64,000 bases of DNA, taken from positions 1-64,000 of the forward strand of contig NZ_MBEQ01000120.1 in assembly GCF_001954135.1 (NCBI RefSeq), given 5' to 3'. The stretch's first letter is position 1; the number at the start of each line of letters is the position of its first letter. The translations under genes and the position numbers were made by a program. A model generated the notes under the pieces. That model did not search any database, was not told where the DNA came from, and saw only the letters and a list, made by a program, of their open reading frames with translations. Of this stretch, positions 34,494-44,148 are shown in pieces. The DNA is from Mycobacterium sp. GA-1841. GTDB taxonomy: Bacteria; Actinomycetota; Actinomycetes; Mycobacteriales; Mycobacteriaceae.

Positions 34494-35260
34494 CTACCTT
34501 CCGATCTTGCGGCGAATCACCAGGTGAATGGGTATCTGGAGAACGGCGAACATGCCAATGGCGACAAGGCAACCCGTGATGACGGTGCCGGTGTCGAACT
34601 CGCCGTACATGATGGTCGACGCGGCCGCCACGATGTGGGAGAACGGGTTGAGGTTGATGCTGAACCGAAGCCAGTCCGACAGGAACACCGAGGGCATGAG
34701 CGCCTGGCTGATGAACAACACCGGCAGTGCCAGCGGCAGCATCGCCACGGGTGCCTGCGGGTTGAGCGTGCGCAGCGCCACGAGGTAGAACAGCGAGCTG
34801 TAGGCCGCCGACCACAGGAACATCAGCACGACGAGCAGTGCGGCAGTGAGGGTCCCGGCCCGCAGCGGCGCATCGAGCAGGGCCAGCAGCGCGATCACGA
34901 TGACTGCGGCGGGCAGGATGCGGAACATCTCGAATCCGAACTTCGCCGCCATGATCTGACTGGTCGACACCCCGTAGAGCCGCAGCCGATCGGTGAAGCC
35001 GGACCGGATCTCGTCGATCAGGGTGCCCGCGCCGTAGCCGGCGCCGAGCATCGGGATCAGCATGATCAGGCCCGGGGCGATGTAGGCGGTATAGGACGAC
35101 AACGGGAATCCGGGCAGATCGGCGACCCGCTGGAACATCGATCGCACGAAGATCACCAGGACCACAGGGAAGACGATCGGGAAGATGAAACCGAAGACCG
35201 GCTGGCGCAGGCCCACGACCACGTAGCGGCGGAGCAGCCGCAGGGTGTTCGACAACGACT

Positions 35261-35264
<4 letters not shown>
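34494..35264 (-). CDS. ABC-2 type exporter permease (DrrB-like)
   Basis: The 256-residue membrane protein has six hydrophobic segments and the ABC-2 motif FSINLNPFSHIVAAASTIMYG near its C-terminus, as in DrrB-type lipid and drug exporters. It would move a product across the inner membrane together with the ATPase encoded immediately upstream (4-base overlap). Within this operon the natural cargo is the lipid made by the neighbouring enzymes. Confidence 0.88.
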
Positions 35265-36208
<944 letters not shown>

Positions 36209-36215
36209 GGGCCGT

Positions 36216-36968
36216 TCAATCTCCGACTCTGGGAAGGACGTGGCGCTCCAGCTCTTCGGTCAGATGGATGCCCTGCGCGGTCAGGTCCACCTTGAGCTCG
36301 GTGTAGAGCGGAAAACTGCCGCCCTTGGGTGTCTCGTTGACCTGGTGGATCGTGCCGGTGCTCACCCCGGTCACGTCGAGATCGACCACGGTGCGGACCA
36401 ATTCGACAGGTTTGCCGCGCCAGCTGCTGTTCCGAGTGCCTTCTGAACGCACACTTCCGCGTACCGCCGCGCCGCCACCGCACGAGCCGGTCAGTTCACG
36501 CGGTTCCCCGGTATCTCCCAGGTCGATTCCACCGTTGACTGCGCATTGCAACGACACGCGTGAGTCGAGCGGGTTGACGATCGTGATCGCATCGAGAGTG
36601 CCGGCCCCGGCATCGTCAGACCCAGTGGAGACGATGCCGGTCTCGTACGGGAAACGGTCGCCGGAGTAGTACTGCTCGACCTTCAGCTCACCGCGCCGCG
36701 GTCCCGGGCCGATGGTCAGTACACCCGACGTGGGCAGCGATGTCTTCTCGTCGAGGTAGGTGACCGAGCCCGAAATCTCCAACGGGTAACTCCCGAAGGG
36801 TGATCCGGCGCGGGGTTCGGCCCCCGGTTCGGCCACCGCGTCGGGGTACTTCAGCAGCTCGTATGCGTGCCCCACCGGCCTTCCGGCCTCCTCGTTCACC
36901 GGTGCGCAGCCGGCCAGCAGACCGGACCCGAGCAAACCTGCCCCGGCCGCCGCGAGAATCCGCCTCAC
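36216..36968 (-). CDS. Lipoprotein of unknown function
   Basis: The 250-residue protein has a lipoprotein signal ending in LLAGC (Cys at about residue 21). A beta-rich mature domain follows with two further Cys (SLQCAVNG, TGSCGGG), probably a disulfide. I recognise no family. The position between lipid enzymes and the ABC exporter suggests a periplasmic or surface carrier for the operon's product. The start overlaps the next gene upstream by ATGA, and the stop is 7 bases before the ATPase. Confidence 0.75.
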   Translation of the reverse strand: MRRILAAAGAGLLGSGLLAGCAPVNEEAGRPVGHAYELLKYPDAVAEPGAEPRAGSPFGSYPLEISGSVTYLDEKTSLPTSGVLTIGPGPRRGELKVEQYYSGDRFPYETGIVSTGSDDAGAGTLDAITIVNPLDSRVSLQCAVNGGIDLGDTGEPRELTGSCGGGAAVRGSVRSEGTRNSSWRGKPVELVRTVVDLDVTGVSTGTIHQVNETPKGGSFPLYTELKVDLTAQGIHLTEELERHVLPRVGD

Positions 36969-37471
36969 CTCGCCGCGCCCGCACCGGTCAGGGTCCGGCT
37001 CAGCCTGCGGTGCCGGTGGGTGAAGAAGGCCGACAGGACCCGGCTCATCACCTTTCCCCAGCCGGGGATCAGACCCATCGGTGCCTGTGGAGCCAGCGTG
37101 ATCTCATCGGTGACGATGGTCTTGTCCCCCAACGGTTCCAGGGTGCGGTGATGAACCCAGATCCGCATTCCGGTCATGATGGACTCTTCCCGGAACATGC
37201 GGCCGGGATCGATCTTGGCGATGGTGATGTCGTCGAAGCCGAACGGCACGATGCCGAACAGCAGCAGGAAGCTCTTGCCGATGCGGGTACCGGGGGTGAC
37301 GTCGGCGATCGACTGTCCCCGGAACTGGCGTGGCATGGTCATCTTGAGATAGGGACCCATCTCGTCGTTGATGCCCTCCTGGGTGGTCACCCGGTCCCAC
37401 ACGAGGTCGACGGGACAGTCGATCTCGCTGACCTTTCGGAAGACGTGCTCTTGAGTGTGAATCGATCGCAT
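36965..37471 (-). CDS. SRPBCC (START-like) lipid-binding family protein
   Basis: The 168-residue protein resembles the polyketide-cyclase/START-like SRPBCC fold. It starts with FRKVSEIDCPVDLVWDRVT, has central beta strands, and ends with a long C-terminal helix (GKVMSRVLSAFFTHRHRRL). Such proteins hold hydrophobic ligands. I chose ATG 37471, preceded by AGAGGA; the frame is open to 37519 without a better start. It lies 13 bases after the acyltransferase gene. A chaperone role for the acyl intermediate is plausible but unproven. Confidence 0.7.
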   Translation of the reverse strand: MRSIHTQEHVFRKVSEIDCPVDLVWDRVTTQEGINDEMGPYLKMTMPRQFRGQSIADVTPGTRIGKSFLLLFGIVPFGFDDITIAKIDPGRMFREESIMTGMRIWVHHRTLEPLGDKTIVTDEITLAPQAPMGLIPGWGKVMSRVLSAFFTHRHRRLSRTLTGAGAAR

Positions 37472-37484
37472 CTGGTGTGTTCCT

Positions 37485-38144
37485 CTAACTGCTGGACGGT
37501 AGAAGGGTTCTGGTGGCATCGGCGATGAAGGACCCGCTGATGTCGACGACGGCGGGGACGCTGTCCGCCCCGATGTAGTCCGGCATGATCTCGCCGATCT
37601 GGTGAATTCGGGGCGACAACAGCCGGCTGTACCACTCGAACAGCGGAACCACGAGCGCCACGGTGACGTAGTCGACGCCGTCGGCCGCCAGGCTGCCGAA
37701 GAATGCCTGCCAGATCTGCTCGATCATGCCCACGCGCCGGTGTTTCTTGAGCACACCCTGGGTCGCCAGTTCGGCGATCCGCTCAGGTGAGATGTCGTCG
37801 AAGAAGGAATTCCACTCGGGGTAAAGGTAATTCCGTAACGGCCGGCCGGCCGCCGCATAGTGGCGACCGTCGCGCAAGGTGCTGAAGCTGTCCAGTCCGA
37901 GTCGGGCATCGGCGCGTAGACCCCGCAGAACCCCGACCGGTTCGTCGGAATCCTCGCGCATGCCCACGAAGATCTCCGATGACCTTTCCCACGGCCGGTA
38001 GTGCACCATCTCGCCGGCCGCGATGTCCGCCTCGCTCGCGTAGTCGTTCTCCAGGCCGAAAATGGTGTACTCGACGCTCTTCGCCCAACCGAACCGTTCA
38101 TCGTCGGGTCGCACGCGCTCGACCCGCAGTGATCTGGTGTTCAT
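37485..38144 (-). CDS. FeeM/LuxI-like GNAT-fold N-acyltransferase, putative
   Basis: The 219-residue protein has a GNAT-like core (ATQGVLKKHRRVGMIEQIWQ, then DYVTVALVVPLFEWYSRLL) arranged as in N-acyl amino acid synthases (FeeM) and acyl-homoserine lactone synthases. Those enzymes use acyl-ACP as donor. The operon supplies an ACP and an acyl-loading FAAL, and the next genes make diaminobutyrate or diaminopropane, an amine acceptor. N-acylation of that amine is the logical reaction. Resemblance is by pattern only. It overlaps the decarboxylase stop by 4 bases. Confidence 0.6.
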   Translation of the reverse strand: MNTRSLRVERVRPDDERFGWAKSVEYTIFGLENDYASEADIAAGEMVHYRPWERSSEIFVGMREDSDEPVGVLRGLRADARLGLDSFSTLRDGRHYAAAGRPLRNYLYPEWNSFFDDISPERIAELATQGVLKKHRRVGMIEQIWQAFFGSLAADGVDYVTVALVVPLFEWYSRLLSPRIHQIGEIMPDYIGADSVPAVVDISGSFIADATRTLLPSSS

Positions 38145-39643
38145 GCGGTGGTGAATTCCCTTCCCCGGGCATGCAGGATCCGTTGTCCCTCAGCGGCGAT
38201 GGCGGCGATCACGTCGGCGGCAGCCTCGGGAGTGATCAGCGGGTTGACGAAGGTGAGCTTGAGCGCCTGACCTCCGGCGGCGGTCGACCGGCCGAGAACG
38301 GCACGCCCGGATTCGGCCAGGGCCGTTCGGATCGCCTGGTTGGCGTCGTCGCATTCGGTATCCGACAGGTCCGGATGCTGCCAACGCACGACGACGGTGT
38401 TCGTGGCGGCGGGTGCCACCAGTGCCAGGCGCGGATGATCGGACACCGCATCGGCGGCCGCAGCCGCGGCCGCACAGGTGGCCTCGATCATCTCTCCCAC
38501 CCGCTGCCTGCCCAGTGCCCGCAACGTCACGAACACCTTCAGAGCGTCGAACCGACGCGTGGTCTGCAGCGACTTTCCGACCAGGTTGACCACGTCTTCG
38601 GCCGAATCCTGCAGCGGGTTCAGGTAATCGGCGTGGTCGGCCAGTATGTCGAAGGAATCGCTTCGTCGTACCAGCAGTGCGCTACAGCTGATCGCCTGGA
38701 ACAACAGCTTGTGGAAGTCGATGGCTATGGAGTCGGCGTGCTCGATTCCGCGCAGCAGCTGGCGATGGGTGTCACTGAACATCAGGCAGCCACCTGCGCA
38801 GGCGTCGACATGGGTCCAGATATCGTGCTCGCGCGCAACGGTGATCGCCTCCGGCAGCGGATCGATCGCGCCGAAGTCGGTGGTTCCGGCGGTGAGTACG
38901 AGTGCCATGATCGGCGTGCCGGCCTCGACCGCCCGATCGATGCAGTCACCGAGCGCGTCGGCACGCATGCGCCCGGCCGCATCGGTCGGCACCTCGACCA
39001 CGGCACCCGACAACCCCAGGATCCGCAGCGCCTGCCGCACCGAGAAATGGGTCTGGCGAGTACACAACACCCGCCAGGATCCGGCGCCGGCCGGCAGCCC
39101 CGCCGCCAGGTCAGACCCGAATCTGTCCCGGGCGAACAGGTCTCGGGCCATCATCAGCGCCTGCAGGTTGGACTGGGTGCCGCCGCTGGTGAACGTTCCG
39201 TCGGCGTCGTCGCCGTATCCGAGTACGGCGCACAGGTCGCGGATGACCTTCTGCTCGACGGCAGTGGCCGCCGGTGCCTGGTCGAAGGAGTCCAGCGACT
39301 GGTTGAAGGCGCTGACGAGGATCTCGGCTGCCAGTGACGACACCGTCGGAGGACAGTGCAGATGCGCCAGATAACCGGGATGCGTCACGACGGCCGAGCG
39401 TCCGGACAGCAGGCCGGCGGCCTCACCGAGCGCGCGCGGCAATCCGATTCCCGCTGGCGCGTCGAGGCTGAACTCCTCGACCGCCCGGTCCAACTCTGTG
39501 TACCCGGATACCAGGCCCGGACTCGCCGGATCGCGCAGCTCGGTCCCGGTCCAGATGGCCGCCAGGGTCAGCGCTTCGCGATACCCGGCCAATCCGCCAG
39601 GGGTGAGAAAGTCGCCCGCGAACGGACTCGTATCGAGGGTCAC
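38141..39643 (-). CDS. L-2,4-diaminobutyrate decarboxylase-like enzyme
   Basis: This group II PLP decarboxylase of 500 residues would convert L-2,4-diaminobutyrate to 1,3-diaminopropane. Signatures are TSGGTQSNLQALMMARD, HVDACAGGCLMFS (pyridine-binding Asp) and the PLP-Lys segment IDFHKLLFQAISCSALLVR, which is close to the DFHKTFFQPVSCSA pattern of diaminobutyrate decarboxylases. The GTG at 39643 overlaps the aminotransferase stop (GTGA); the open frame continues to 40108 only as an antisense-like extension. Enzyme and aminotransferase form the known two-step diaminopropane route. Confidence 0.85.
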   Translation of the reverse strand: MTLDTSPFAGDFLTPGGLAGYREALTLAAIWTGTELRDPASPGLVSGYTELDRAVEEFSLDAPAGIGLPRALGEAAGLLSGRSAVVTHPGYLAHLHCPPTVSSLAAEILVSAFNQSLDSFDQAPAATAVEQKVIRDLCAVLGYGDDADGTFTSGGTQSNLQALMMARDLFARDRFGSDLAAGLPAGAGSWRVLCTRQTHFSVRQALRILGLSGAVVEVPTDAAGRMRADALGDCIDRAVEAGTPIMALVLTAGTTDFGAIDPLPEAITVAREHDIWTHVDACAGGCLMFSDTHRQLLRGIEHADSIAIDFHKLLFQAISCSALLVRRSDSFDILADHADYLNPLQDSAEDVVNLVGKSLQTTRRFDALKVFVTLRALGRQRVGEMIEATCAAAAAAADAVSDHPRLALVAPAATNTVVVRWQHPDLSDTECDDANQAIRTALAESGRAVLGRSTAAGGQALKLTFVNPLITPEAAADVIAAIAAEGQRILHARGREFTTA

Positions 39644-40968
39644 CGTGCTCCCATCAGGACGCTGCCTGCCGGCCGTTGCCGCTGGACCTGTCGCACGGCG
39701 GCGTCGAAGGCGGTGAGTGCCGTCGACATGTCGGCCTCGTCGATGGTCAGCGGGGGCAGAAACCGCACCACGTTCCCGTACTGTCCGCCGGTCTCGACGA
39801 TCAGACCGTGCTGCAGACAGGCCAGCTGGATGCGCTGCGCCAGTTCCGCATCGGGGGCCGCCGCGCCGTGTTGCCCCGTGTTCATCGGGTCGACGATCTC
39901 GGCCGCCAGCATCAACCCGGCACCGCGCACGTCGCCCACGATCTCGGACTGCGCCGCAGCCGATTTCAATCCGTCGAGAAAGGCTGCGCCCGTCGCATGG
40001 ACGCGATCGGACAGCCGCGTCTCGACAGCGAACCTGATCACGGCGCCGGCGGCGGCGAACGCCATCGCATTGCCGCGGAAGGTGCCCGTGAACGCCCCGG
40101 GCTCCCACACGTCATAGCGGTCGCGGATCACCAGTACCGCGATGGGGAGTCCGGACCCGAGTCCTTTCGAGATCACCATCATGTCGGGCTCGATATCGCA
40201 CCGCTGGAACGCCCAGGCCGGCCCGGTCCGGAACATCCCCGCCTGTACCTCGTCGGCGATCAGCGGAACATCGAGGCGGGTCGCCATGTCTCGCAACGCC
40301 TTACCCCAACGGTACGGCGCAGGGATCACTCCACCCTCTCCCAGCACGAATTCCGCCAGGACGGAGGCCGGTGCCGTGATGCCCGAGTGCGGCCGGGCCA
40401 GGTTCTCGACGGCGGCGATCGCGAGGTCGACGCCACGCTCGCCCCCGACCCCGAAGGGGCACCGGTAGTCCTGGGGGTACGGCAGGAAGGTGGCGTGCGG
40501 CGCCAGTACTACGGGTTGGCGGCGCAGGTCGCCGCCGGAACTGGCTGCCCGGGCGGCCCGGGTGCAGCCGTGGAAACCGCCTTGCACGCCGATGTGTTCG
40601 CGCCCACCGGTGGCTACCTCGGCGAGCATCAGGGCCGCCTCGACGGCACTGGCACCGCTCGGCGAGCACAGGTGCACGCGGCCTTCCCGCGCCAGCCCCG
40701 GCGGCAGGATGGACAGCAGATCTTCGACGAAGCGTTCCCTGGTCGGGGTGTGGAAGTCCAGGGACTGCCACGGTTCTCCCGATTCGAGAGTCTTGATCAC
40801 CGCTTCGCGGACAACCGGGTGATTCCAGCCAAGCGACATCGCCCCGGCCGCGGCCAGACAGTCGACGTACCAGCGGCCGTCGGCGTCGCGCAACCGGGCA
40901 CCGGCCGCCTCGATCGGCCTGATCGACAGCCGCCGGGAGTAGGTCGCCGCCGACGATTCGCGCATCAC
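39640..40968 (-). CDS. Diaminobutyrate:2-oxoglutarate-type class III aminotransferase
   Basis: This class III PLP aminotransferase (442 residues) probably makes L-2,4-diaminobutyrate from aspartate semialdehyde and glutamate. Landmarks are CSPSGASAVEAALMLAEVAT, the GFHGCTRAA segment, IADEVQAGMFRTG and the PLP Lys in ISKGLGSGLPIAV. Such enzymes sit next to diaminobutyrate decarboxylase in diaminopropane and rhizobactin-type pathways, exactly as here. The start is GTG 40968 or ATG 40965; both overlap the desaturase stop. Confidence 0.85.
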   Translation of the reverse strand: MMRESSAATYSRRLSIRPIEAAGARLRDADGRWYVDCLAAAGAMSLGWNHPVVREAVIKTLESGEPWQSLDFHTPTRERFVEDLLSILPPGLAREGRVHLCSPSGASAVEAALMLAEVATGGREHIGVQGGFHGCTRAARAASSGGDLRRQPVVLAPHATFLPYPQDYRCPFGVGGERGVDLAIAAVENLARPHSGITAPASVLAEFVLGEGGVIPAPYRWGKALRDMATRLDVPLIADEVQAGMFRTGPAWAFQRCDIEPDMMVISKGLGSGLPIAVLVIRDRYDVWEPGAFTGTFRGNAMAFAAAGAVIRFAVETRLSDRVHATGAAFLDGLKSAAAQSEIVGDVRGAGLMLAAEIVDPMNTGQHGAAAPDAELAQRIQLACLQHGLIVETGGQYGNVVRFLPPLTIDEADMSTALTAFDAAVRQVQRQRPAGSVLMGAR

Positions 40969-42026
40969 AGCGCCTCCCGTGGGTGGGCGAGAAGCCGTCT
41001 CAGGGAGGCGGTCAGCGACCGATCCTCGGTGGCCCAGAACCCGCCGTCACGCGGAATCGCCTCGGCCAGGCGACGACGCGCCTTGCCGAGCTGGTGGTAG
41101 GGCAGCTTCGGAAACAGGTGGTGTACCGCGTGATAGCGCAGCCCGAGCGGGGCCCACAGTTCCCCGATGACCGGCATCGACGGATGGTCGATGGAGTCGA
41201 GCACCTGCTCGGGAAACGTCATCCGCTCGTTGCGGCTCTCGTAGCGGTGCGCGGCCAGCACCCGGATCCAGTTGACGAACAGCACCGCCGCGACGATCAC
41301 GTACGCCTCGGCGAGCCGGTCCGGCGAATACACCCCGCCGACGAGCAGTGCCAGCATCACCACGAGGTACGCGAAGCACGCGATTTCCTGCACCAACCAG
41401 GAACGGGGGATGTGCCCTTCGGGCAGTTTGCGGACGAAGTCCGCGTCGATCATCAGCGCCGATGCCCGGGTCAGGACATAGGACCGGATCGGCGGGACCA
41501 ACCAGGACAGCGGCGCCAACACCAGGAACCTCAGCACAAAGACGAGCGGACCGAGCAACGCGGTGAACGGCAGCGTGATCACCCGCCAGCGCGGTTCGGT
41601 CGCATACGGAACGTACTCACCGTCCTCGGCGGTTCCGTAGGTGCGCGAGCCGTGGTGATCCTGGTGGAACTCGTAGGTGAATTGCGGCACCAGCAAAGGG
41701 ATTCCGCACACCAGGTGCCACACCACCGAGAACCCGCGCAGCTCCTGGGGTGCGTGCACGATCTCGTGGACGAACAGCACCGCGCGGTAGAACGCCAGGG
41801 CGGCGATCAGCATGCAACCGATTCCGAGCGGTGAGAGCAGTCGGTCGGCCGGACACAGCAGGAACGTGGTGTAGCCGATCACCACGCACGCGGTGAGATC
41901 GACCCAATAGATCCAGCGGCGTCGTGCGGTCAGGTCGGCGATCAGCGACCGCGCCTCGGCCATCGATATGCCGAGCACGTCTTTGGAGCCCGTCCCGGCC
42001 GCTGTCTGGCGGGTATCAGTGGTCAT
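40965..42026 (-). CDS. Membrane fatty acid desaturase/hydroxylase family protein
   Basis: The 353-residue polytopic protein has the diiron His boxes of the family: HEIVH (about 87-91), HQDHHG (about 121-126) and a C-terminal RYHAVHHLFP. It would desaturate or hydroxylate an acyl chain using O2. In this operon the chain on the ACP or the final lipid is the likely substrate. It overlaps the SDR gene by 4 bases and the aminotransferase by up to 4. Confidence 0.88.
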   Translation of the reverse strand: MTTDTRQTAAGTGSKDVLGISMAEARSLIADLTARRRWIYWVDLTACVVIGYTTFLLCPADRLLSPLGIGCMLIAALAFYRAVLFVHEIVHAPQELRGFSVVWHLVCGIPLLVPQFTYEFHQDHHGSRTYGTAEDGEYVPYATEPRWRVITLPFTALLGPLVFVLRFLVLAPLSWLVPPIRSYVLTRASALMIDADFVRKLPEGHIPRSWLVQEIACFAYLVVMLALLVGGVYSPDRLAEAYVIVAAVLFVNWIRVLAAHRYESRNERMTFPEQVLDSIDHPSMPVIGELWAPLGLRYHAVHHLFPKLPYHQLGKARRRLAEAIPRDGGFWATEDRSLTASLRRLLAHPREAL

Positions 42027-43003
42027 CGGATGAACTCCGTAATCAGCTCTGCGGCGGATATTCTCGGTATTCCGAGCTCCCGCTCGGCTTTGTCCGAGGC
42101 GTAGTACACGTGTCGTCCCATCAGCTCGACGTTCTCGGGCACCAGCGCATCGTCATGCCGTGGGTTGCCGATCAGGTCACGCATCACCCGGTTCCCTGCC
42201 CCGGCCGTCCGGAACAACCCCATGGGCAGGGGCCGGACGCGGTGGCTCCGCCCGACGGCTTCGACCAGCAGTTCGGCGATCCGCCGATACGTCAGGTTGA
42301 CGCTGGACAGGATGTACCGCTCACCGGATCCGCCCTTGACCATCGCGGCGGTGGCGCCGGCGACGAAATCGCGGGCTGAGCAGACCGCTGTTCCGCCGGG
42401 GGGCACGCCGCGCAGCAGCCCTCGCCGGGCGGCGGTCCGCAGCGCCTGCCAGGATCGCGGCGGCCCGGCCGTCGGCGCAAAAACCGCTGCGGGATTGACC
42501 ACCACGACGTCGAGTCCGCGCTCTCCGAAGTCGAGCATCACGCGTTCGCCGGCCCGTTTGGTCGCGGCGTACACGTTGTCGAGCACCGAATCCCTGACGT
42601 CGAACTGCTCGTCGGCGACCACACCGTCGGGCGGATATCCGATGGCCGCCGTCGACGACACATGTACGACCCGGCGGACTCCATGGCGGAGTGCGCTCTG
42701 CGCGACGTGATAGGACCCCAGCACGTTCGTGTTCCAGATGATGTGGGACAGGCGCGAATTCGGCGAAGCTATGCCGGCGAGGTGATACACGTGTGAGATG
42801 CCCCGCAGGGCCTCATCGACACTGGCCGCATCGGTGATGTCAGCACGGACCACCTCGACGGCACCGCCCAAACCCCCCGGCTGGGCCGCACCGTCGTCTG
42901 GTCCGGTCATGACGGTGACCGCTTCACCGTTGCGAACCAGCTCGGCGACCAGCGCACTGCCCAGGTACCCGGCTCCTCCTGTGACGAGGATTCGCCCGCT
43001 CAT
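42023..43003 (-). CDS. Extended SDR family NAD(P)-dependent epimerase/dehydratase
   Basis: The 326-residue Rossmann protein starts with ILVTGGAGYLGSALVAEL (dinucleotide fold) and has HVSSTAAIG and the catalytic YAATK (Tyr-x3-Lys). It resembles 3-beta-HSD/dihydroflavonol reductase-like SDRs that reduce or oxidise a ketone or alcohol. The start at 43003 shares bases with the upstream stop (TGATG). The substrate is unknown; modification of the acyl or head group is expected from context. Confidence 0.85.
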   Translation of the reverse strand: MSGRILVTGGAGYLGSALVAELVRNGEAVTVMTGPDDGAAQPGGLGGAVEVVRADITDAASVDEALRGISHVYHLAGIASPNSRLSHIIWNTNVLGSYHVAQSALRHGVRRVVHVSSTAAIGYPPDGVVADEQFDVRDSVLDNVYAATKRAGERVMLDFGERGLDVVVVNPAAVFAPTAGPPRSWQALRTAARRGLLRGVPPGGTAVCSARDFVAGATAAMVKGGSGERYILSSVNLTYRRIAELLVEAVGRSHRVRPLPMGLFRTAGAGNRVMRDLIGNPRHDDALVPENVELMGRHVYYASDKAERELGIPRISAAELITEFIR

Positions 43004-44148
43004 CACAGCGCCTTCTGGTAAACGCGGTGCCGTTTGTCCGGCTCGGTCTTCATCTGGGCGGCAAGAGAATTCGACCACACATTCTCTTCGTGCACCCAGG
43101 TTGTCGCCACCGAGGAATACCCGCTGCCGGTGCTCGCCCTGACGATCTCGCCGGCCAGGATCCGGCCGATGCCCGCCCCGAACCGGGTTTCAGAGGCGCC
43201 GATCAGGACGACGACCGCGGTGTCGACGCCGCGGATCCGTCCCCGGTGCTTGGCCGCGATGCGCATCAACATCGACGGGGTGAGCCGGCCGGACTGCCCG
43301 GCGATCTCGTTCACGTCGGGCAGCATCAACAGGAACCCGACGGGCACACCGTCCGCCTCGACGATCCGGACGATGCGGGGATCGATCAACGGCCGCATCT
43401 GTTCGGCCATCCCGGCGAACACCGGCTTGCTCAACGGGACGTTCTCGGGATGGTGGGCGAAGGAGTCGTTGTAGAGGCCGCGAAGAGTCTCCAGCTCGTT
43501 GTCGAAATCCTTCATCCGAACGGACCGCACCGTCGCGCCCTGCGCGTCCATCACCGCATCGGCACGTTTGACGAGGCGTTGCTGAACGGCACTGTCGGCC
43601 CCGGTGTTCCAGCGATAGGAAGCGCTGTCGAATTTCTTTCGATACCCGGCGGACTCGACGAGCGGCAGGTAATACGGCGGGTTGTACGGCTGCATGAGGG
43701 TCGGCGGGGTGCCGTAGCCCTCGGCGAGCAGGCCCACTTCCTCACGCGTCGAATAGCTGTAGGGCCCGATCATCCTGCCCATGCCACGGCGGCGCGCCCA
43801 GTTCTCCGCGGTTTCCAGCAGTGCACCGGCCACGTCCTCTTGATCGGTACTCTCGAAATGCCCGAAGAAGCCACAGTCGCCGTACCGCTTGACGTACTCG
43901 GAGTCGATACTGGCCGAGATCCGCCCGACGGGCCTATCACCCTGGTAGGCAACGAAGTTGGCGACGTCGACCTCGCGATGCAGCGGGTTCTTCCTGGCGT
44001 CCATCTTGGTCCGCATGCCCCGGCGCAACACCGGCCGCCACCGGGCATCTCCGCGGTACAGGCCCCATGGGAGGTCCACGAACCGGCTGGCTTCCGCGTG
44101 GGAGGTGACCTCACGGACGACCAGCGATGTCTTCAGATCACTTGGCAC
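43003..44148 (-). CDS. GNAT-fold acyltransferase-like protein, about 380 residues
   Basis: The 381-residue protein belongs to a group of large GNAT-fold proteins with recurring segments. These are FVDLPWGLYRGDARWRPVLR near the start, VGRISASIDSEY, CGFFGHFES, MIGPYSYSTREEVGLL, MQPYNPPYYLPLVESAGY and a second GNAT-like half. The exact reaction is unknown. It may be the second acyltransferase of the pathway, acylating the other amine of diaminopropane or diaminobutyrate. It overlaps the membrane protein gene by 11 bases. Confidence 0.65.
   Translation of the reverse strand: MPSDLKTSLVVREVTSHAEASRFVDLPWGLYRGDARWRPVLRRGMRTKMDARKNPLHREVDVANFVAYQGDRPVGRISASIDSEYVKRYGDCGFFGHFESTDQEDVAGALLETAENWARRRGMGRMIGPYSYSTREEVGLLAEGYGTPPTLMQPYNPPYYLPLVESAGYRKKFDSASYRWNTGADSAVQQRLVKRADAVMDAQGATVRSVRMKDFDNELETLRGLYNDSFAHHPENVPLSKPVFAGMAEQMRPLIDPRIVRIVEADGVPVGFLLMLPDVNEIAGQSGRLTPSMLMRIAAKHRGRIRGVDTAVVVLIGASETRFGAGIGRILAGEIVRASTGSGYSSVATTWVHEENVWSNSLAAQMKTEPDKRHRVYQKAL

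Noticed and set aside
39644..40108. N-terminal extension of the decarboxylase frame
   Set aside because: The extension reads through the aminotransferase C-terminus in another frame with Arg-rich noise; the GTGA overlap at 39640-39643 gives the natural start.
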